From NCBI RefSeq assembly GCF_037977235.1, contig NZ_CP150276.1, positions 992,001 to 1,056,000 on the forward strand: a stretch of DNA of 64,000 nucleotides, given 5' to 3'. Positions 26,676 through 36,465 of this stretch are shown piece after piece. The DNA comes from Paenibacillus sp. FSL K6-0276. Its GTDB lineage: Bacteria > Bacillota > Bacilli > Paenibacillales > Paenibacillaceae. The notes under the pieces were generated by a model, which saw only the letters and a program-made list of their open reading frames with translations, had not been told where the DNA came from and searched no databases. Numbering within the stretch: position 1 is the stretch's first letter; each line of letters starts with the position of its first letter. A program made the translations under genes and the position numbers.

Positions 26676-27938
26676 ATGTCTTTTTTTAGCCGTTTTATGA
26701 AAAAGAATCAGCCGGAGCCGCGGCCGCTTTTTTACGATATTGTGTGTCCGTACTGCTTCACCAAGTTCTCTCCAGAGGATGTGGTCTTTCGGGCTATGCA
26801 TAGCCGAGAGGACGATGAGAATTACGCACTAGGCGAGGATGATGCCTTAAATAAATACCGTGAGCGCTTTGGGCTCGATACGGTGGATGACATAGAAGCG
26901 ATCATTAACCCGGCGAATATTCCAGAAGAATACCATCATTATACTGATCACGTGTTGACTGGACTTACGGATCGTTACGGTGTGCTCACGCGCAGACGGC
27001 TATGTCCATCCTGCCATAACGAGCTACCTGTGACCGCAGGAAAGGTTCCAAGTAACATTATCTCGATTATCGGGGCTTCCCAAGTCGGGAAGTCGGTGTA
27101 TATGACCGCTCTGATTCACACCTTACAGCATACGACAGCAGGTCATTTCGATGCCGCTTGTATGCCGCTTAATGCAGAGATTAGCCGTAAGTTCCGTACG
27201 CTCTATGAAGAACCGCTTTTTGAGCGCGGGGATCTGCTTGCTTCTACACAAAAAGAAAAGATGCAGGAGCCGTTTATTTTTCAATTCGTCTTTAAGGATG
27301 AAGAGAAGCCACCACTGACACTCGTGTTCTTCGATGTGGCGGGTGAGGGCATGGTGGATCAGGATTATCTCGGATTACACGGTCAGCATATTAAGAACTC
27401 TGCCGGTATTCTGTTTATGGTCGATCCACTGCAAATTCGCTCGATCCGTGAGAAGATTCATATTAACATCGGTGACCGCCCTGGAGAATGGGTCTCGCAA
27501 TATGACGAACCGCGTGACGTTGTGCTGACGATGTTCGGTGACTTTATCGCCTATCAGGAAAAGAGCAAAACAGACATTCCTACAGCAGTCGTCCTTGCGA
27601 AAAGTGATATGCTGCATTCGCTGAAGGATGAGGATGGCGATTACATCAAGTCCAACAGCAATGTGTTCAATAATTATGTCCATCGCAAAACGTTGAATAT
27701 GGATGAGTTCCATAACATCGATGGAGAAATCCGCAGATTTATTGGTAAGGTGGACAGACCTTTTAAAGATACGATGGATGTGTACTTCTCGAATACAGGC
27801 TATTTTGCGGTATCTGCACTAGGCAGCAATCCTGTGAATCAGAAGATTGAGGGAGTAGTAAGCCCGATTCGCGTAGACGAGCCGTTTATTTGGCTGTTGC
27901 ATAAGCTGAAGTATATTGAGGGGAGCGACGGCCCGTGA
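26676..27938 (+). CDS. Zinc-ribbon TRAFAC-type GTPase (DO-GTPase2-like)
   Basis: A 420-residue GTPase. The N-terminal zinc ribbon is split: C24-x2-C27 (VCPYC) and C110-x2-C113 (LCPSC). The G domain has G1 GASQVGKS (133-140), G3 DVAG (220-223) and G4 AKSD (308-311), so GTP specificity is likely. No membrane segment. The family resembles the TRAFAC-clade double-GTPase (DO-GTPase2) group, although only one G domain is visible. GGGAGGATGAG precedes the ATG. The last four bases overlap the start of the next gene (GTGA), which encodes the GTPase-associated protein, as expected for an obligate pair. Confidence 0.88.
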   Translation: MSFFSRFMKKNQPEPRPLFYDIVCPYCFTKFSPEDVVFRAMHSREDDENYALGEDDALNKYRERFGLDTVDDIEAIINPANIPEEYHHYTDHVLTGLTDRYGVLTRRRLCPSCHNELPVTAGKVPSNIISIIGASQVGKSVYMTALIHTLQHTTAGHFDAACMPLNAEISRKFRTLYEEPLFERGDLLASTQKEKMQEPFIFQFVFKDEEKPPLTLVFFDVAGEGMVDQDYLGLHGQHIKNSAGILFMVDPLQIRSIREKIHINIGDRPGEWVSQYDEPRDVVLTMFGDFIAYQEKSKTDIPTAVVLAKSDMLHSLKDEDGDYIKSNSNVFNNYVHRKTLNMDEFHNIDGEIRRFIGKVDRPFKDTMDVYFSNTGYFAVSALGSNPVNQKIEGVVSPIRVDEPFIWLLHKLKYIEGSDGP

Positions 27939-30931
27939 ATGCATTCTCAGGGTCTAAGATCACCCAACAGATGTACACCCGCGAACGCCGCGGAGTGTTT
28001 CGTTCCACAGAAGGTTTTGATACGGTAGCGAAATCGGACAGTCTGGACAATAATTTCATCAAAAAAACATTACATCCCTTCTGCCTCTACGATGCTCCAG
28101 CAGAGCTGACCACACGTGGGGAGAAGGACGAGTCTGTATACCCAGTAGCGCTGCACCTGTTCCATGCAGAGAATGGCGACACGGTCATTGGGCTGAGTCG
28201 TTATCAAGCGACGGATTTTACGGGCCAGCGCAGCGCTTTTTTTGCACATAACTTTGTAGTTCCCGCCTCACGTTCAGAGGAGATTGTACAGAGCTACGGG
28301 GACTTTCTGCATGCTGATTTCGCAAGAAGTTATGAAGGAGAGCTGGGTGGAACCTTGCCGGAGCTGTCTGCTATTCCAGTTATACGTACGGATCGTCGCC
28401 CTGATCCTATAGCGGGATTACGCTTGTTAGGGATTAATGAAGGGATATTTAAGGCATTGCTGCAAGCGGTGATGCTCTCTGTGGTAGGTAAGAAAAAAAT
28501 CTATATCGCTCTAAATGTACCGATCACAGAGTTGTCCACGCGGGCGGTAGAGCTTACAGAGATTCTTTATAGCGTGCTACCGTATGAATTCCGCCGTAGA
28601 TTAGGCGTGATTACGTATGCCAATGAACCGCAAAGCCGTAAATATATCCATCTTAGCTTTGTGGAAAAAGGTTCGCTCCGTCCCGGTGATCGCAACATCG
28701 AGAAGGATTTTACATTCGATTTGGTTTCAGGGCGGATGGGGAATGTAGATTTTGGCGAGGCCCGTCAGCCGTATGCTGATCTGGTTTGGAAGCTGTTACT
28801 TCTGAATCCAGGGGATCTTGACGATTTCGTAAGTTTTGCTGATCAGATGCTACGTGGAGAAAGCCCTGAGCATAAACTATCGCTCGCTTTCTATAATGAG
28901 TTAGCCGTATTTTATGAGATTGAGCAGGGGAATGAGCATTTATATACGGAGAACAAGAGCGCGGTGCTGAGTGAATTGCTTACTTACCTAAAAGCTGAGG
29001 GGGCCATTCATTCCAGAGTCCGACTGAACGATATTTTCTTGGAGCGGTTCGACCGAGAATTTGATTTAGTCCGGCAAAGGAATGTTCCGGAGCCTGCTAT
29101 TATGGAGTGCTTTAAGGAATATTTTGTGCTCAAGGGTCATAATTACAAAGTCAGAATCGTGGATTATTTCATCAATGGTATGCTTCATAGCGTGGAAGCA
29201 GGCCGGAAAGATGTATTGAATGCAGCTTACGGTATCATCGAGAGCAATGATGAGCTAAGTGCTACCTTCTTTCAACGGGTGATGTCAGAATCGTATTTCC
29301 GCAAGCAACTATTAGAGCCTTATATGGAGTCAAGACTAGTCGCTGCACCAAAATCTGTGGACATTTTGAATTTTGTACTCCATTGGGGCCGGTTTCTACC
29401 GGCTGCGTTAGAACGGCCTTTTGCTCAGGATGCAGTAAGGGATTATTTGCTAGAGAAGCTACAACTGGAGACTGATCCGGTTGCTGCGGTGGCGGAAATT
29501 CATGGGATTGTAGATAAGGCGGAAAAAGATCGACGTAGAGGTACAGGAGTTACACCTATGGTACTCTCGCTCATGCTGGAGCTTGCCGCATCTGCTGATA
29601 GATTTTTGCTGAACCGACTATCACTTACTGAAATGACGCAAGAGGACTTGCTTGAGGTTGTTTTCTTACGTTATGGCAATGTAGTGGATTGGCAACCGCC
29701 ACTTGATAGAATTAGCAAGCAGAAAGAAAATGCACTCCGCGCTGCTTATCGCTGGTTTGGTGAAGAGAATCCGAATGAAGAGATTTTTGCAGGCTTGTCT
29801 CCGAAGGAACTGGACGATGTACAGCTGCTCGGTCGCCGGTTACTGAAGGAAGCTCGTGTTCTAGAGCCATTTGAACGGCTTCCACTAGCCTTCTACTATA
29901 CCAGTCAGCGCGAAGATGGTCCGCTGGATTATGACGCACTCCTGGAGTTAGTTAAGCATAAGGCCGGTACTGATAAGGATGCTATCTATCGATTCTTTGC
30001 TTGGTCCCAAGGAAATTCTTTATTTACGATATCGAATAAAAAGATTTATCCGGGTTATCGCCGGGCGATTCTGAAGTATTTCCTGAACAGTGACCGCGAG
30101 GCATTCAAGAATCGCGAATTCCGCAAAAGCTATGTCGCTACCGCTCGGCCTGCTCTACAAAATGTGTACAATGAAGCCCGCTCCCAGCTCGCTTCCCCGC
30201 TGGCGCGTTGGATCAGCCGCAGTCGATTTCGACTCCTGATCTCCGGTTCCATCACTGGCATTCTGGTGATTATTGCAATTATCGTATTCAGTATGCTACG
30301 TCCGGAAGATTCGAAGACGGCCTTGCCTGGGACAACCCCTCAGCCGACACCTGTTCAGAGTCCAGGCAGTCAGCTTCCGCCGGCTTCCGTTTATTTGAAG
30401 GATTTAAGCGCTGATGAAGATAAAGGAAGCAGTGTGTTGGTGTTCACTTTTGCCAACGCGGATGACTGTGTCCAATTTAATCCGACGGAGATTAGTTTGA
30501 TGACTTCATCAAATGTGGTGGATAAGAGCTTTAAGGTCGCTGCTAGCAATGGAACCTGTTCAGTTCCGTCAACGGATGGAACGGATGAGGGAGACTTGTC
30601 TGGCGATTCCAATTCTGCTGACACTACTGATGGAACGGCAGAAGGTGCAGACGCTACTAACGCAGTAGTCAATGCTTCTCCGTCTCCTTCGCCTTCATCT
30701 GATGCGGAGGACAACACAGTTGTGCCTTCCGCGACAGCTGTCACAGAAGGAGTACACCCATCCTATCAGGTGGAGGTTACCCTGGAGCCGGGAGCGACAA
30801 TCGTTCAGAAAAGCATGATCAAGGCTGGTAGATTTACGTTGATCGTAGATCCTGCTCCAAACGATACGCCGAATGTTGATTCAAGTGCTGAACCATCGGC
30901 AACTGCAAGTCCGGAAGGAACAGCTGAATAA
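27935..30931 (+). CDS. GTPase-associated protein (GAP1-N2-like) with membrane anchor
   Basis: A 998-residue protein. Its N-terminus has the pattern I associate with GAP1-N2: QQMYTRERRGVFRSTEGF, TVAKSDSLDNNFIKKTLHP and a TGQRSAFFAHNFVVP block near residue 100. A long helical middle follows to about 760, then one membrane helix (about 767-788, SGSITGILVIIAIIVF). The final 210 residues are Ser/Thr/Pro/Asp-rich (ASPSPSPSSDAED) and include a short beta module with two Cys (DDCVQF and GTCSV). The bulk is therefore cytoplasmic and the tail outside. Translation is coupled to the GTPase gene; a terminator follows. Confidence 0.82.
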   Translation: MNAFSGSKITQQMYTRERRGVFRSTEGFDTVAKSDSLDNNFIKKTLHPFCLYDAPAELTTRGEKDESVYPVALHLFHAENGDTVIGLSRYQATDFTGQRSAFFAHNFVVPASRSEEIVQSYGDFLHADFARSYEGELGGTLPELSAIPVIRTDRRPDPIAGLRLLGINEGIFKALLQAVMLSVVGKKKIYIALNVPITELSTRAVELTEILYSVLPYEFRRRLGVITYANEPQSRKYIHLSFVEKGSLRPGDRNIEKDFTFDLVSGRMGNVDFGEARQPYADLVWKLLLLNPGDLDDFVSFADQMLRGESPEHKLSLAFYNELAVFYEIEQGNEHLYTENKSAVLSELLTYLKAEGAIHSRVRLNDIFLERFDREFDLVRQRNVPEPAIMECFKEYFVLKGHNYKVRIVDYFINGMLHSVEAGRKDVLNAAYGIIESNDELSATFFQRVMSESYFRKQLLEPYMESRLVAAPKSVDILNFVLHWGRFLPAALERPFAQDAVRDYLLEKLQLETDPVAAVAEIHGIVDKAEKDRRRGTGVTPMVLSLMLELAASADRFLLNRLSLTEMTQEDLLEVVFLRYGNVVDWQPPLDRISKQKENALRAAYRWFGEENPNEEIFAGLSPKELDDVQLLGRRLLKEARVLEPFERLPLAFYYTSQREDGPLDYDALLELVKHKAGTDKDAIYRFFAWSQGNSLFTISNKKIYPGYRRAILKYFLNSDREAFKNREFRKSYVATARPALQNVYNEARSQLASPLARWISRSRFRLLISGSITGILVIIAIIVFSMLRPEDSKTALPGTTPQPTPVQSPGSQLPPASVYLKDLSADEDKGSSVLVFTFANADDCVQFNPTEISLMTSSNVVDKSFKVAASNGTCSVPSTDGTDEGDLSGDSNSADTTDGTAEGADATNAVVNASPSPSPSSDAEDNTVVPSATAVTEGVHPSYQVEVTLEPGATIVQKSMIKAGRFTLIVDPAPNDTPNVDSSAEPSATASPEGTAE

Positions 30932-30941
30932 AGGAATTTCT

Positions 30942-30987
30942 GAATAGCAGGACTATACCGAAAGGTTTGGTTCTGCTATTCTTTTTT
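30942..30987 (+). terminator. Terminator of the tubulin-GTPase operon
   Basis: GAATAGCAG and CTGCTATTC form the stem, followed by TTTTTT. Confidence 0.88.
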
Positions 30988-31064
30988 GTTACTCATACAA
31001 AGCTTTTCTATAGACATGCTGTGGATTAATAGATATGATTATGAATATCACAATAAGATACTAC

Positions 31065-31285
31065 ATATTGGAAAAGGTGCAGACTCTCTAAACCGGAGTT
31101 TGCTTAAAAGGGAAGTCCGGTGTAAAATTCCGGCGCGGTCCCGCCACTGTACATGCGGAGCGTTTCTTCTATAAACCACTGTTCTGAAGTAAGGACGGGA
31201 AGGTGGAGAGCAGCGATGAAGCATTAGCCAGGAGACCTGCCTTTTTCATGAGCGTTTCTATTCTTCGTGGGGTAAGAATGTGGAA
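31065..31285 (+). promoter_or_regulatory. Cobalamin (B12) riboswitch
   Basis: The conserved core is present in order: AAAAGGGAAGTCCGGTG, AAATTCCGGCGCGGTCCCGC, then CACTGT, and the B12 box GCCAGGAGACCTGCC at about 31229. The order and spacing match adenosylcobalamin-type riboswitches. A terminator at 31351-31377 and then the gene at 31532 lie downstream, so ligand binding probably reduces transcription of that gene. Confidence 0.93.
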
Positions 31286-31350
31286 CATATACAGATAGAC
31301 TGTGTGGTCGTAGAGTTTCAAGCGCCCCAGCCTCGATTTGTTATCTTCCC

Positions 31351-31377
31351 GGGCCGCCCTTCATAGGGGCGGTCTTT
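31351..31377 (+). terminator. Expression-platform terminator of the B12 riboswitch
   Basis: GGGCCGCCC, loop TTCATA, GGGGCGGTC then TTT. The position between aptamer and gene fits transcription attenuation. Confidence 0.75.
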
Positions 31378-31396
31378 ATGTTGTGCGCTCTTATTC

Positions 31397-31494
31397 CAAA
31401 ATATAAGAAAGTATAAGTTTTGCATCTATACTTCCTTATATTTCTCGCATATACGCTTACCGTCCTTATAAGGACGCCGAAGGCGTATATGCTT
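31397..31494. repeat. Compound palindromic repeat, copy 2
   Basis: The AT-rich hairpin (AAAATATAAGAAAGTATAAG with TATACTTCCTTATATTTCT) is nearly the same as at 15325. It is followed by a different second hairpin: CATATACGC and GCGTATATG enclosing GTCCTTATAAGGAC. It lies 38 bases upstream of the ATG of the transcobalamin-like gene. Confidence 0.8.
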
Positions 31495-31531
31495 GTGTAG
31501 TACCCATTCCTTTATAGAAAGAGGTTGAACA

Positions 31532-34111
31532 ATGAAGACAATATTCTCCTCCAAGTTTTTTGTACTTGGACTGGCCCTATTCATGGTCATTTCGATTCTA
31601 GGAACATCTCTTGCTCCTGCAGGAACCATCTTCGCAGAGGCGGGTGTTAGCACTGGGCAGGAAGCATCCAGTGATTCAGTTACTAATGCGGAGCGGATTA
31701 ATGTTGCGGATGCGACCTATACGGCTGCAGAATTTATTCTAAAGGGTGGCTTGCAGTCAGATTGGCAAGCCATTGGACTAGCTCAAGCAGGATATAAACT
31801 GCCTGCGAGTTATAGCCTATCCCTTGAGAAAAAGGTGAAAGATGCAGAGGGAAATTTCGCGAACGTAACGGATTATGCGAGAATCGTACTCGCAGTAAGA
31901 GCAATTGGTGCCGATCCTACCAGCTTTGCTGGAAGCGGAACAGCTCCTGGCTATAATTTAATAGAGAAGATCTATAATCATGACAAAATCAGTGGACAGA
32001 AACTTAATAATCCAGTATATGCTTTGATTGCACTGGATTCTGGCAAATATAACATTCCATATAACGCAAAATGGACTGTGGATAAGCTCATTGCTGAGAT
32101 TATTTCTAAGCAAAATCAAGATGGTGGCTTTGCCTTAACGACAGGCGCGAGCGAGCCTGATATGACAGCGATAGCTTTGGCCGCTCTAGCGGCACATAAG
32201 AGTAATCCGGAAGCTTACACAGCAGGACTACAAGCTGTGGCTTGGTTGTCCAATGCTCAGGATAGCCATGGAGGTTACGGAGATAGTGCTGAAAGCGCAG
32301 CACAAGCTATTCTAGGTCTTACATCCTTCGGTGTAGATCCAAGTGGATTAGAATATACCAAGAATAAAGTAAATCTGATCGGTAACCTACTAAGCTACCG
32401 TCTCGCTGACGGAAGCTTCGCTCATAGCCGTGGTGGAAGCAGCAATGTTCTAGCCACGGAGCAGGGTCTTCAGGCGCTTGTTGCCTACAATCTGCTCTAT
32501 AAAGGTAGTAACAGCAAGCTATACGATTTTTCTAAGTCATCCGTTCAGAGTGCCTTAATCTATGCTCCTGTTACTGTAGAAGGTCCTAATAGTACATTAG
32601 CACAGGGATATGTATATGCCGGAAACGCACTTGGAGCACTGGAGAAGCTGGCACTTCAAACGAACTTGCCGATCACGAATCCATCCGGTGCTTATGTCAC
32701 AGGAATTGGAAACGTTCTGGGCGGAAGCTATGGCGGTTATGATGGATGGATGTATATCGTATCCCGTGGTGGTCAATGGATCAATCCAGATGTTGGAATG
32801 AGCGATTTTGCGCTTAAAGATTCAGATCAGCTACTGGTTTACTATGCCGGAGACGACACTAAGCTTGTAGATTCGGTAACGGTGTCCAAACCAAGCCCTA
32901 AAGAGGGCGATTCTTTTACCGTAGTCGTGACTAGTAAGACATGGAAATGGGACGCTGTAACGAATACGTCCTCCCCTGTAACCGCCAAAGCTGCTGGCGT
33001 TCAGGTCCAAATTGGTAATCGTATCGTAACGACGAATGCTAAAGGCGAGGCTTTGTTCTCGGGGAATGTTCCAGCAGGTGATTACAAACTGACTGTAACA
33101 GGCTATCGTGAAGGAAAAGCGCCATCGATAGCTAAATATACTCAAGATCTAAAGGTGATTCCTAAGAATGTAACGGCTTTACTTACCGTTGAGGGTCCGC
33201 AAGGACTGATCGGTGAGGGGACTATAAAGACTTCCAATGCCCTTGAAGCTTTGCAGCAATTAGGGTTGTCCAATGATTTTAAAGTGGATATTACGAAATC
33301 CTCTTACGGAAATTTTGTATCGGGTATCCATGGAATTACGCAAGGACTTTACGACGGCTGGTGGAGCTTCATAGTATGGCGTAGCGGGGAGTGGATCTAC
33401 CCAAGTTTGGGTATGGACGCTTTTGAATTACAGGAATCCGACCGGGTTCTTGTATATTATGCCGGAGAAACCACACAGGTTGTTGATACCGCGGTTGTTT
33501 CCTCATCACAACCAAAGCCGGGTGAAGCTTTCACAGTAACAGTCTCTCAGAAGAAATGGGTGTGGAATAAGGATACCTTTACTTCCGATCCAGTGACTTC
33601 TCCAGCCGCTGGAGTGCAGGTCTCGATCGGTGATAAGAAGGCAATCACAAATGCTAAGGGTGTAGCTGTTTTTGACGAAGGTCTACCAGCGAATACCTAT
33701 ACGATAATTGTTACCGGGTATGCTAAAGATAGTGTACCTAGTGTGGCGCGTTATACTCAATCACTGAACGTTGGATCAGCTGATATTGCTTCGGCTAAAG
33801 CTACTGCAACCATTTCAGTCGTTGGGGATAGCAAGAAGGGAACGATGCTGAACAGTACAACAGTAGCGCTAAAAGAAGGCGAAACGGCTTATAGCTTACT
33901 GATCAGTCAATTGGGTGATAAGGTTGTATCATCCGGAAACGCTGGTAGTAAATACGTGAAATCTATAGATGGTTTGGCTGAATTTGATGGCGGTCCAAGC
34001 AGTGGATGGAAGTATAAGACGAATAGGGATGCTGATCCAAGTACAAGTGCAGACAGCTATATTTTAGAGAACGGTGATACGTTATATTGGTACTATTCAT
34101 CGGGTAAATAA
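31532..34111 (+). CDS. Secreted transcobalamin-like protein (alpha/alpha toroid plus DUF4430 domains)
   Basis: An 859-residue secreted protein. The signal peptide is MKTIFSSKFFVLGLALFM... with cleavage near IFAEA. Residues about 60-320 contain terpenoid-cyclase/prenyltransferase-type helical repeats (QNQDGGFALTTGASEPDMTA; SNAQDSHGGYGDSAESAAQA). Three DUF4430-like beta domains follow, recognisable by GYDGWMYIVSRGGQWINP, YDGWWSFIVWRSGEWIYPS and GPSSGWKYKTN, each ending in a VYYAG-type or YWYYS strand. The first two are each followed by a Big/SpaA-like linker. This is the domain order of transcobalamin and intrinsic factor. With the upstream B12 riboswitch, an extracellular cobalamin (corrinoid) binding role is likely. 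There is no LPXTG or C-terminal membrane anchor. Confidence 0.82.
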   Translation: MKTIFSSKFFVLGLALFMVISILGTSLAPAGTIFAEAGVSTGQEASSDSVTNAERINVADATYTAAEFILKGGLQSDWQAIGLAQAGYKLPASYSLSLEKKVKDAEGNFANVTDYARIVLAVRAIGADPTSFAGSGTAPGYNLIEKIYNHDKISGQKLNNPVYALIALDSGKYNIPYNAKWTVDKLIAEIISKQNQDGGFALTTGASEPDMTAIALAALAAHKSNPEAYTAGLQAVAWLSNAQDSHGGYGDSAESAAQAILGLTSFGVDPSGLEYTKNKVNLIGNLLSYRLADGSFAHSRGGSSNVLATEQGLQALVAYNLLYKGSNSKLYDFSKSSVQSALIYAPVTVEGPNSTLAQGYVYAGNALGALEKLALQTNLPITNPSGAYVTGIGNVLGGSYGGYDGWMYIVSRGGQWINPDVGMSDFALKDSDQLLVYYAGDDTKLVDSVTVSKPSPKEGDSFTVVVTSKTWKWDAVTNTSSPVTAKAAGVQVQIGNRIVTTNAKGEALFSGNVPAGDYKLTVTGYREGKAPSIAKYTQDLKVIPKNVTALLTVEGPQGLIGEGTIKTSNALEALQQLGLSNDFKVDITKSSYGNFVSGIHGITQGLYDGWWSFIVWRSGEWIYPSLGMDAFELQESDRVLVYYAGETTQVVDTAVVSSSQPKPGEAFTVTVSQKKWVWNKDTFTSDPVTSPAAGVQVSIGDKKAITNAKGVAVFDEGLPANTYTIIVTGYAKDSVPSVARYTQSLNVGSADIASAKATATISVVGDSKKGTMLNSTTVALKEGETAYSLLISQLGDKVVSSGNAGSKYVKSIDGLAEFDGGPSSGWKYKTNRDADPSTSADSYILENGDTLYWYYSSGK

Positions 34112-34131
34112 GTACGATTGATAATTCGTTA

Positions 34132-34177
34132 GACGGGCACTACGATTCGGAGCATTAGCGGATCTAGTGTCCGTTTT
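34132..34177 (+). terminator. Terminator after the transcobalamin-like gene
   Basis: ACGGGCACTA and TAGTGTCCGT form the stem with one G-T pair, then TTTTT. Confidence 0.8.
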
Positions 34178-34320
34178 TGATTTTGTTCGTTGTAATATTT
34201 GACAACAGACACTTTTTTTCGACATTTTATTCATGATTTTATTTAAAAATCATCACACTATTCGTCCCTCTTACCGATAAAAATAGATAGTTATTAAGAT
34301 GATGTGAAGGCGGAATGTAG

Positions 34321-36027
34321 ATGAAGAATATGAAAGTGAAATTCAAAATTGGGCTTCTTTTGGTATTTTCTGTGATCATGCTGAACGTCGTTGGGGTAAC
34401 CGGCTTTCTCACCATGGACAAAATGGCCCTAAAAACAACAGAGACGTATAATGAAAACTTGTTGCCTGTTTCTTACGTGGGGCAAATGCGTACAAACAAT
34501 CGGGCTATCGAAGCTTTTCTTTTGGAGCGTTTGATTAGTGTTGATGTAAAGAAGAACAAAGAACTGATAGAGAGCGTCAAGGGAAAAGTTCAGGAAAATA
34601 ATGATCTTTTGAACAAGCTGAAGACCGTCCAATACAAGGATAGTACGATTGTAAGTAAAATAAATAAATTCGAGTCTTCCTTAACAGACTACCGTGCACA
34701 AAGAGACAGTATTATTCAGATTGCGGATAGCAAAGGTAGTCAAGAGGCCTATAAAGTATTCAGTGGTGATTTTAGTAATTCCCGTGAGAAAATGATCAAT
34801 CTGCTTAAAGAACTAAGCGATTCGCTGCTTAAGGGAGCTGGAGCTCATAATTCAGAGTCCACTGCTACCGCTAAAAGTATGAAGACTAATAGTATATTAT
34901 TGATAACGTTCTCCTGGATCATTTGTATCGTGCTTAGTGTTACAATCATTCGTCTGATTACGAAACCTCTTAAGGAACTTCAAGGGCTGATGAAGCGGGC
35001 TGAAGCAGGAGATTTAACCGTGACGGCTGTATATACGGCCAAGGATGAAATCGGCCAAATTAATAGCTCGTTTAACAATATGCTGGAGAGCCTGCGGAAG
35101 ATGATGCAGGGAATTGCGGAGAGTACAGAAATGTTATCAGCCTCGTCGCAAGAGATGAGCGCTAGTGCTGAGCAGACCTCACTGGCTTCACAAATGATCG
35201 CCGAATCTTCAGGAGAGATTGCAGCGGGCTTTGATGAACAGACGGAGAGCATTAGTCGCACCTCACAGTCTATACAAGCTATGACTAATAATATTTCGGC
35301 CGTAGAAAGTAGCAGTTTTGAAATGTCCGACCTTATGGGAGTCGCTTCTGGTTCAACGGATCGAGGGGTGATCGCCGTAGATAACATTATAGAACAAATG
35401 AAGGAAATCGACTCCAGCGTAACCCAGAGCCAAGAGATTGTTAGTAACCTTGGACAACTGTCGCAGGAGATTAATACGATTATTACGACGATTAATGGAA
35501 TTGCAACACAGACGAACTTGCTGGCGCTTAATGCATCTATCGAAGCAGCGAGAGCTGGAGAACATGGACGTGGCTTTGCTGTAGTTGCTGGAGAAATTCG
35601 AGGTCTTGCAGAAGCAACGCGAAACAGCTCACTGAAAGTAACAGATATAATTACGCATATTCAAAAGCAAACTGAAAGCGCAGTAGAATCAATGGCTTTA
35701 GGGTCTGAGCTAGTCTCTAACGGCGTAGTTCAAAGTCAGCTAGTATCTCAAGCGTTTCATGAGATTCAAAGTTCTATTAAAGACGCTACCCAGCAGACGG
35801 AAGAGATCAGAGAGGCGGTTGCGCATGTCTCTTTAGAGTCACAAGGTGTAGCGGCAGCAATGGAACAGGTCAATGCTATATCCAATAAAGGGGCGGTGGG
35901 TGTTCAGGACACCAGCGCGGCTAGTCAACAGCAACTGTCTGCTATGGAGGAAATGTCCGCATCAGCTCAGTATTTAGCAGTGCTGGCCGAAGATCTACAG
36001 AAGACCTTGGCAAGATTCAGTTTATAG
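34321..36027 (+). CDS. Methyl-accepting chemotaxis protein
   Basis: A 568-residue chemoreceptor. TM1 is near residues 9-30 ([20 protein letters not shown]). A four-helix-bundle ligand domain spans about 31-185, TM2 about 189-210 ([19 protein letters not shown]), HAMP about 211-263 ([20 protein letters not shown]). The signalling domain has the invariant hairpin tip [20 protein letters not shown] and [17 protein letters not shown]. It senses an unknown periplasm-side ligand and controls CheA. It is a single gene with its own terminator; no che genes are in the window. The ATG at 34321 is preceded by a weak GAAGGCGG; the ATG at 34330 is also possible. Confidence 0.93.
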   Translation: MKNMKVKFKIGLLLVFSVIMLNVVGVTGFLTMDKMALKTTETYNENLLPVSYVGQMRTNNRAIEAFLLERLISVDVKKNKELIESVKGKVQENNDLLNKLKTVQYKDSTIVSKINKFESSLTDYRAQRDSIIQIADSKGSQEAYKVFSGDFSNSREKMINLLKELSDSLLKGAGAHNSESTATAKSMKTNSILLITFSWIICIVLSVTIIRLITKPLKELQGLMKRAEAGDLTVTAVYTAKDEIGQINSSFNNMLESLRKMMQGIAESTEMLSASSQEMSASAEQTSLASQMIAESSGEIAAGFDEQTESISRTSQSIQAMTNNISAVESSSFEMSDLMGVASGSTDRGVIAVDNIIEQMKEIDSSVTQSQEIVSNLGQLSQEINTIITTINGIATQTNLLALNASIEAARAGEHGRGFAVVAGEIRGLAEATRNSSLKVTDIITHIQKQTESAVESMALGSELVSNGVVQSQLVSQAFHEIQSSIKDATQQTEEIREAVAHVSLESQGVAAAMEQVNAISNKGAVGVQDTSAASQQQLSAMEEMSASAQYLAVLAEDLQKTLARFSL

Positions 36028-36105
36028 CGCTTAATAATAACAGCCAGTTTCTAGTGTACCTTGAGGCAGGCTGTTTAGTATTTCGGTTATTGCTACAGGT
36101 AATGC

Positions 36106-36152
36106 AAAAAGGGACGTCCCAAAGCCATTTAGGCTTTAGAAACGTCCCTTTT
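36106..36152. terminator. Bidirectional terminator between mcp and qox operon
   Basis: AAAAAGGGACGT and ACGTCCCTTTT form the outer stem and AAGCC and GGCTT the inner. A-run and T-run flanks serve both convergent units. Confidence 0.88.
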
Positions 36153-36170
36153 GTTTGTTATTGAATGGAA

Positions 36171-36464
36171 TTAAGCATACCAGCCCCATACGAAGATGAA
36201 GAGTGTACCGAATATCGTGACTAAGCCAACGAATAAGGCATAGGCGATATTGATGTAAAGTTCTTTCTTGGTATCTGCTGATTCCCCGATATGCATGAAC
36301 AGGAAGAGCTGCAAGGAAGCCTGAATGAGGGCTGTAACAAGCAGGATAGCCATGTTCGCAGTATTGGATAGATCAAGATAGATTACAGCAAGTGCAGCCA
36401 CAGAAAGGACAAGAGAGGCTAAGAAACCCATCACATGGCGAATTGGAAACAATTGCTTCATCAT
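36171..36464 (-). CDS. qoxD: Quinol oxidase subunit IV
   Basis: A 97-residue protein with three membrane helices (FLASLVLSVAALAVIYLDL; MAILLVTALIQASLQLFLFM; IAYALFVGLVTIFGTLFIFV), the shape of the small subunit IV of heme-copper quinol oxidases (CyoD/QoxD). It ends the four-gene leftward qox operon, two bases after qoxC. It stabilises assembly and has no cofactor. The convergent mcp is separated by a shared terminator. Confidence 0.9.
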   Translation of the reverse strand: MMKQLFPIRHVMGFLASLVLSVAALAVIYLDLSNTANMAILLVTALIQASLQLFLFMHIGESADTKKELYINIAYALFVGLVTIFGTLFIFVWGWYA

Positions 36465-36465
36465 G

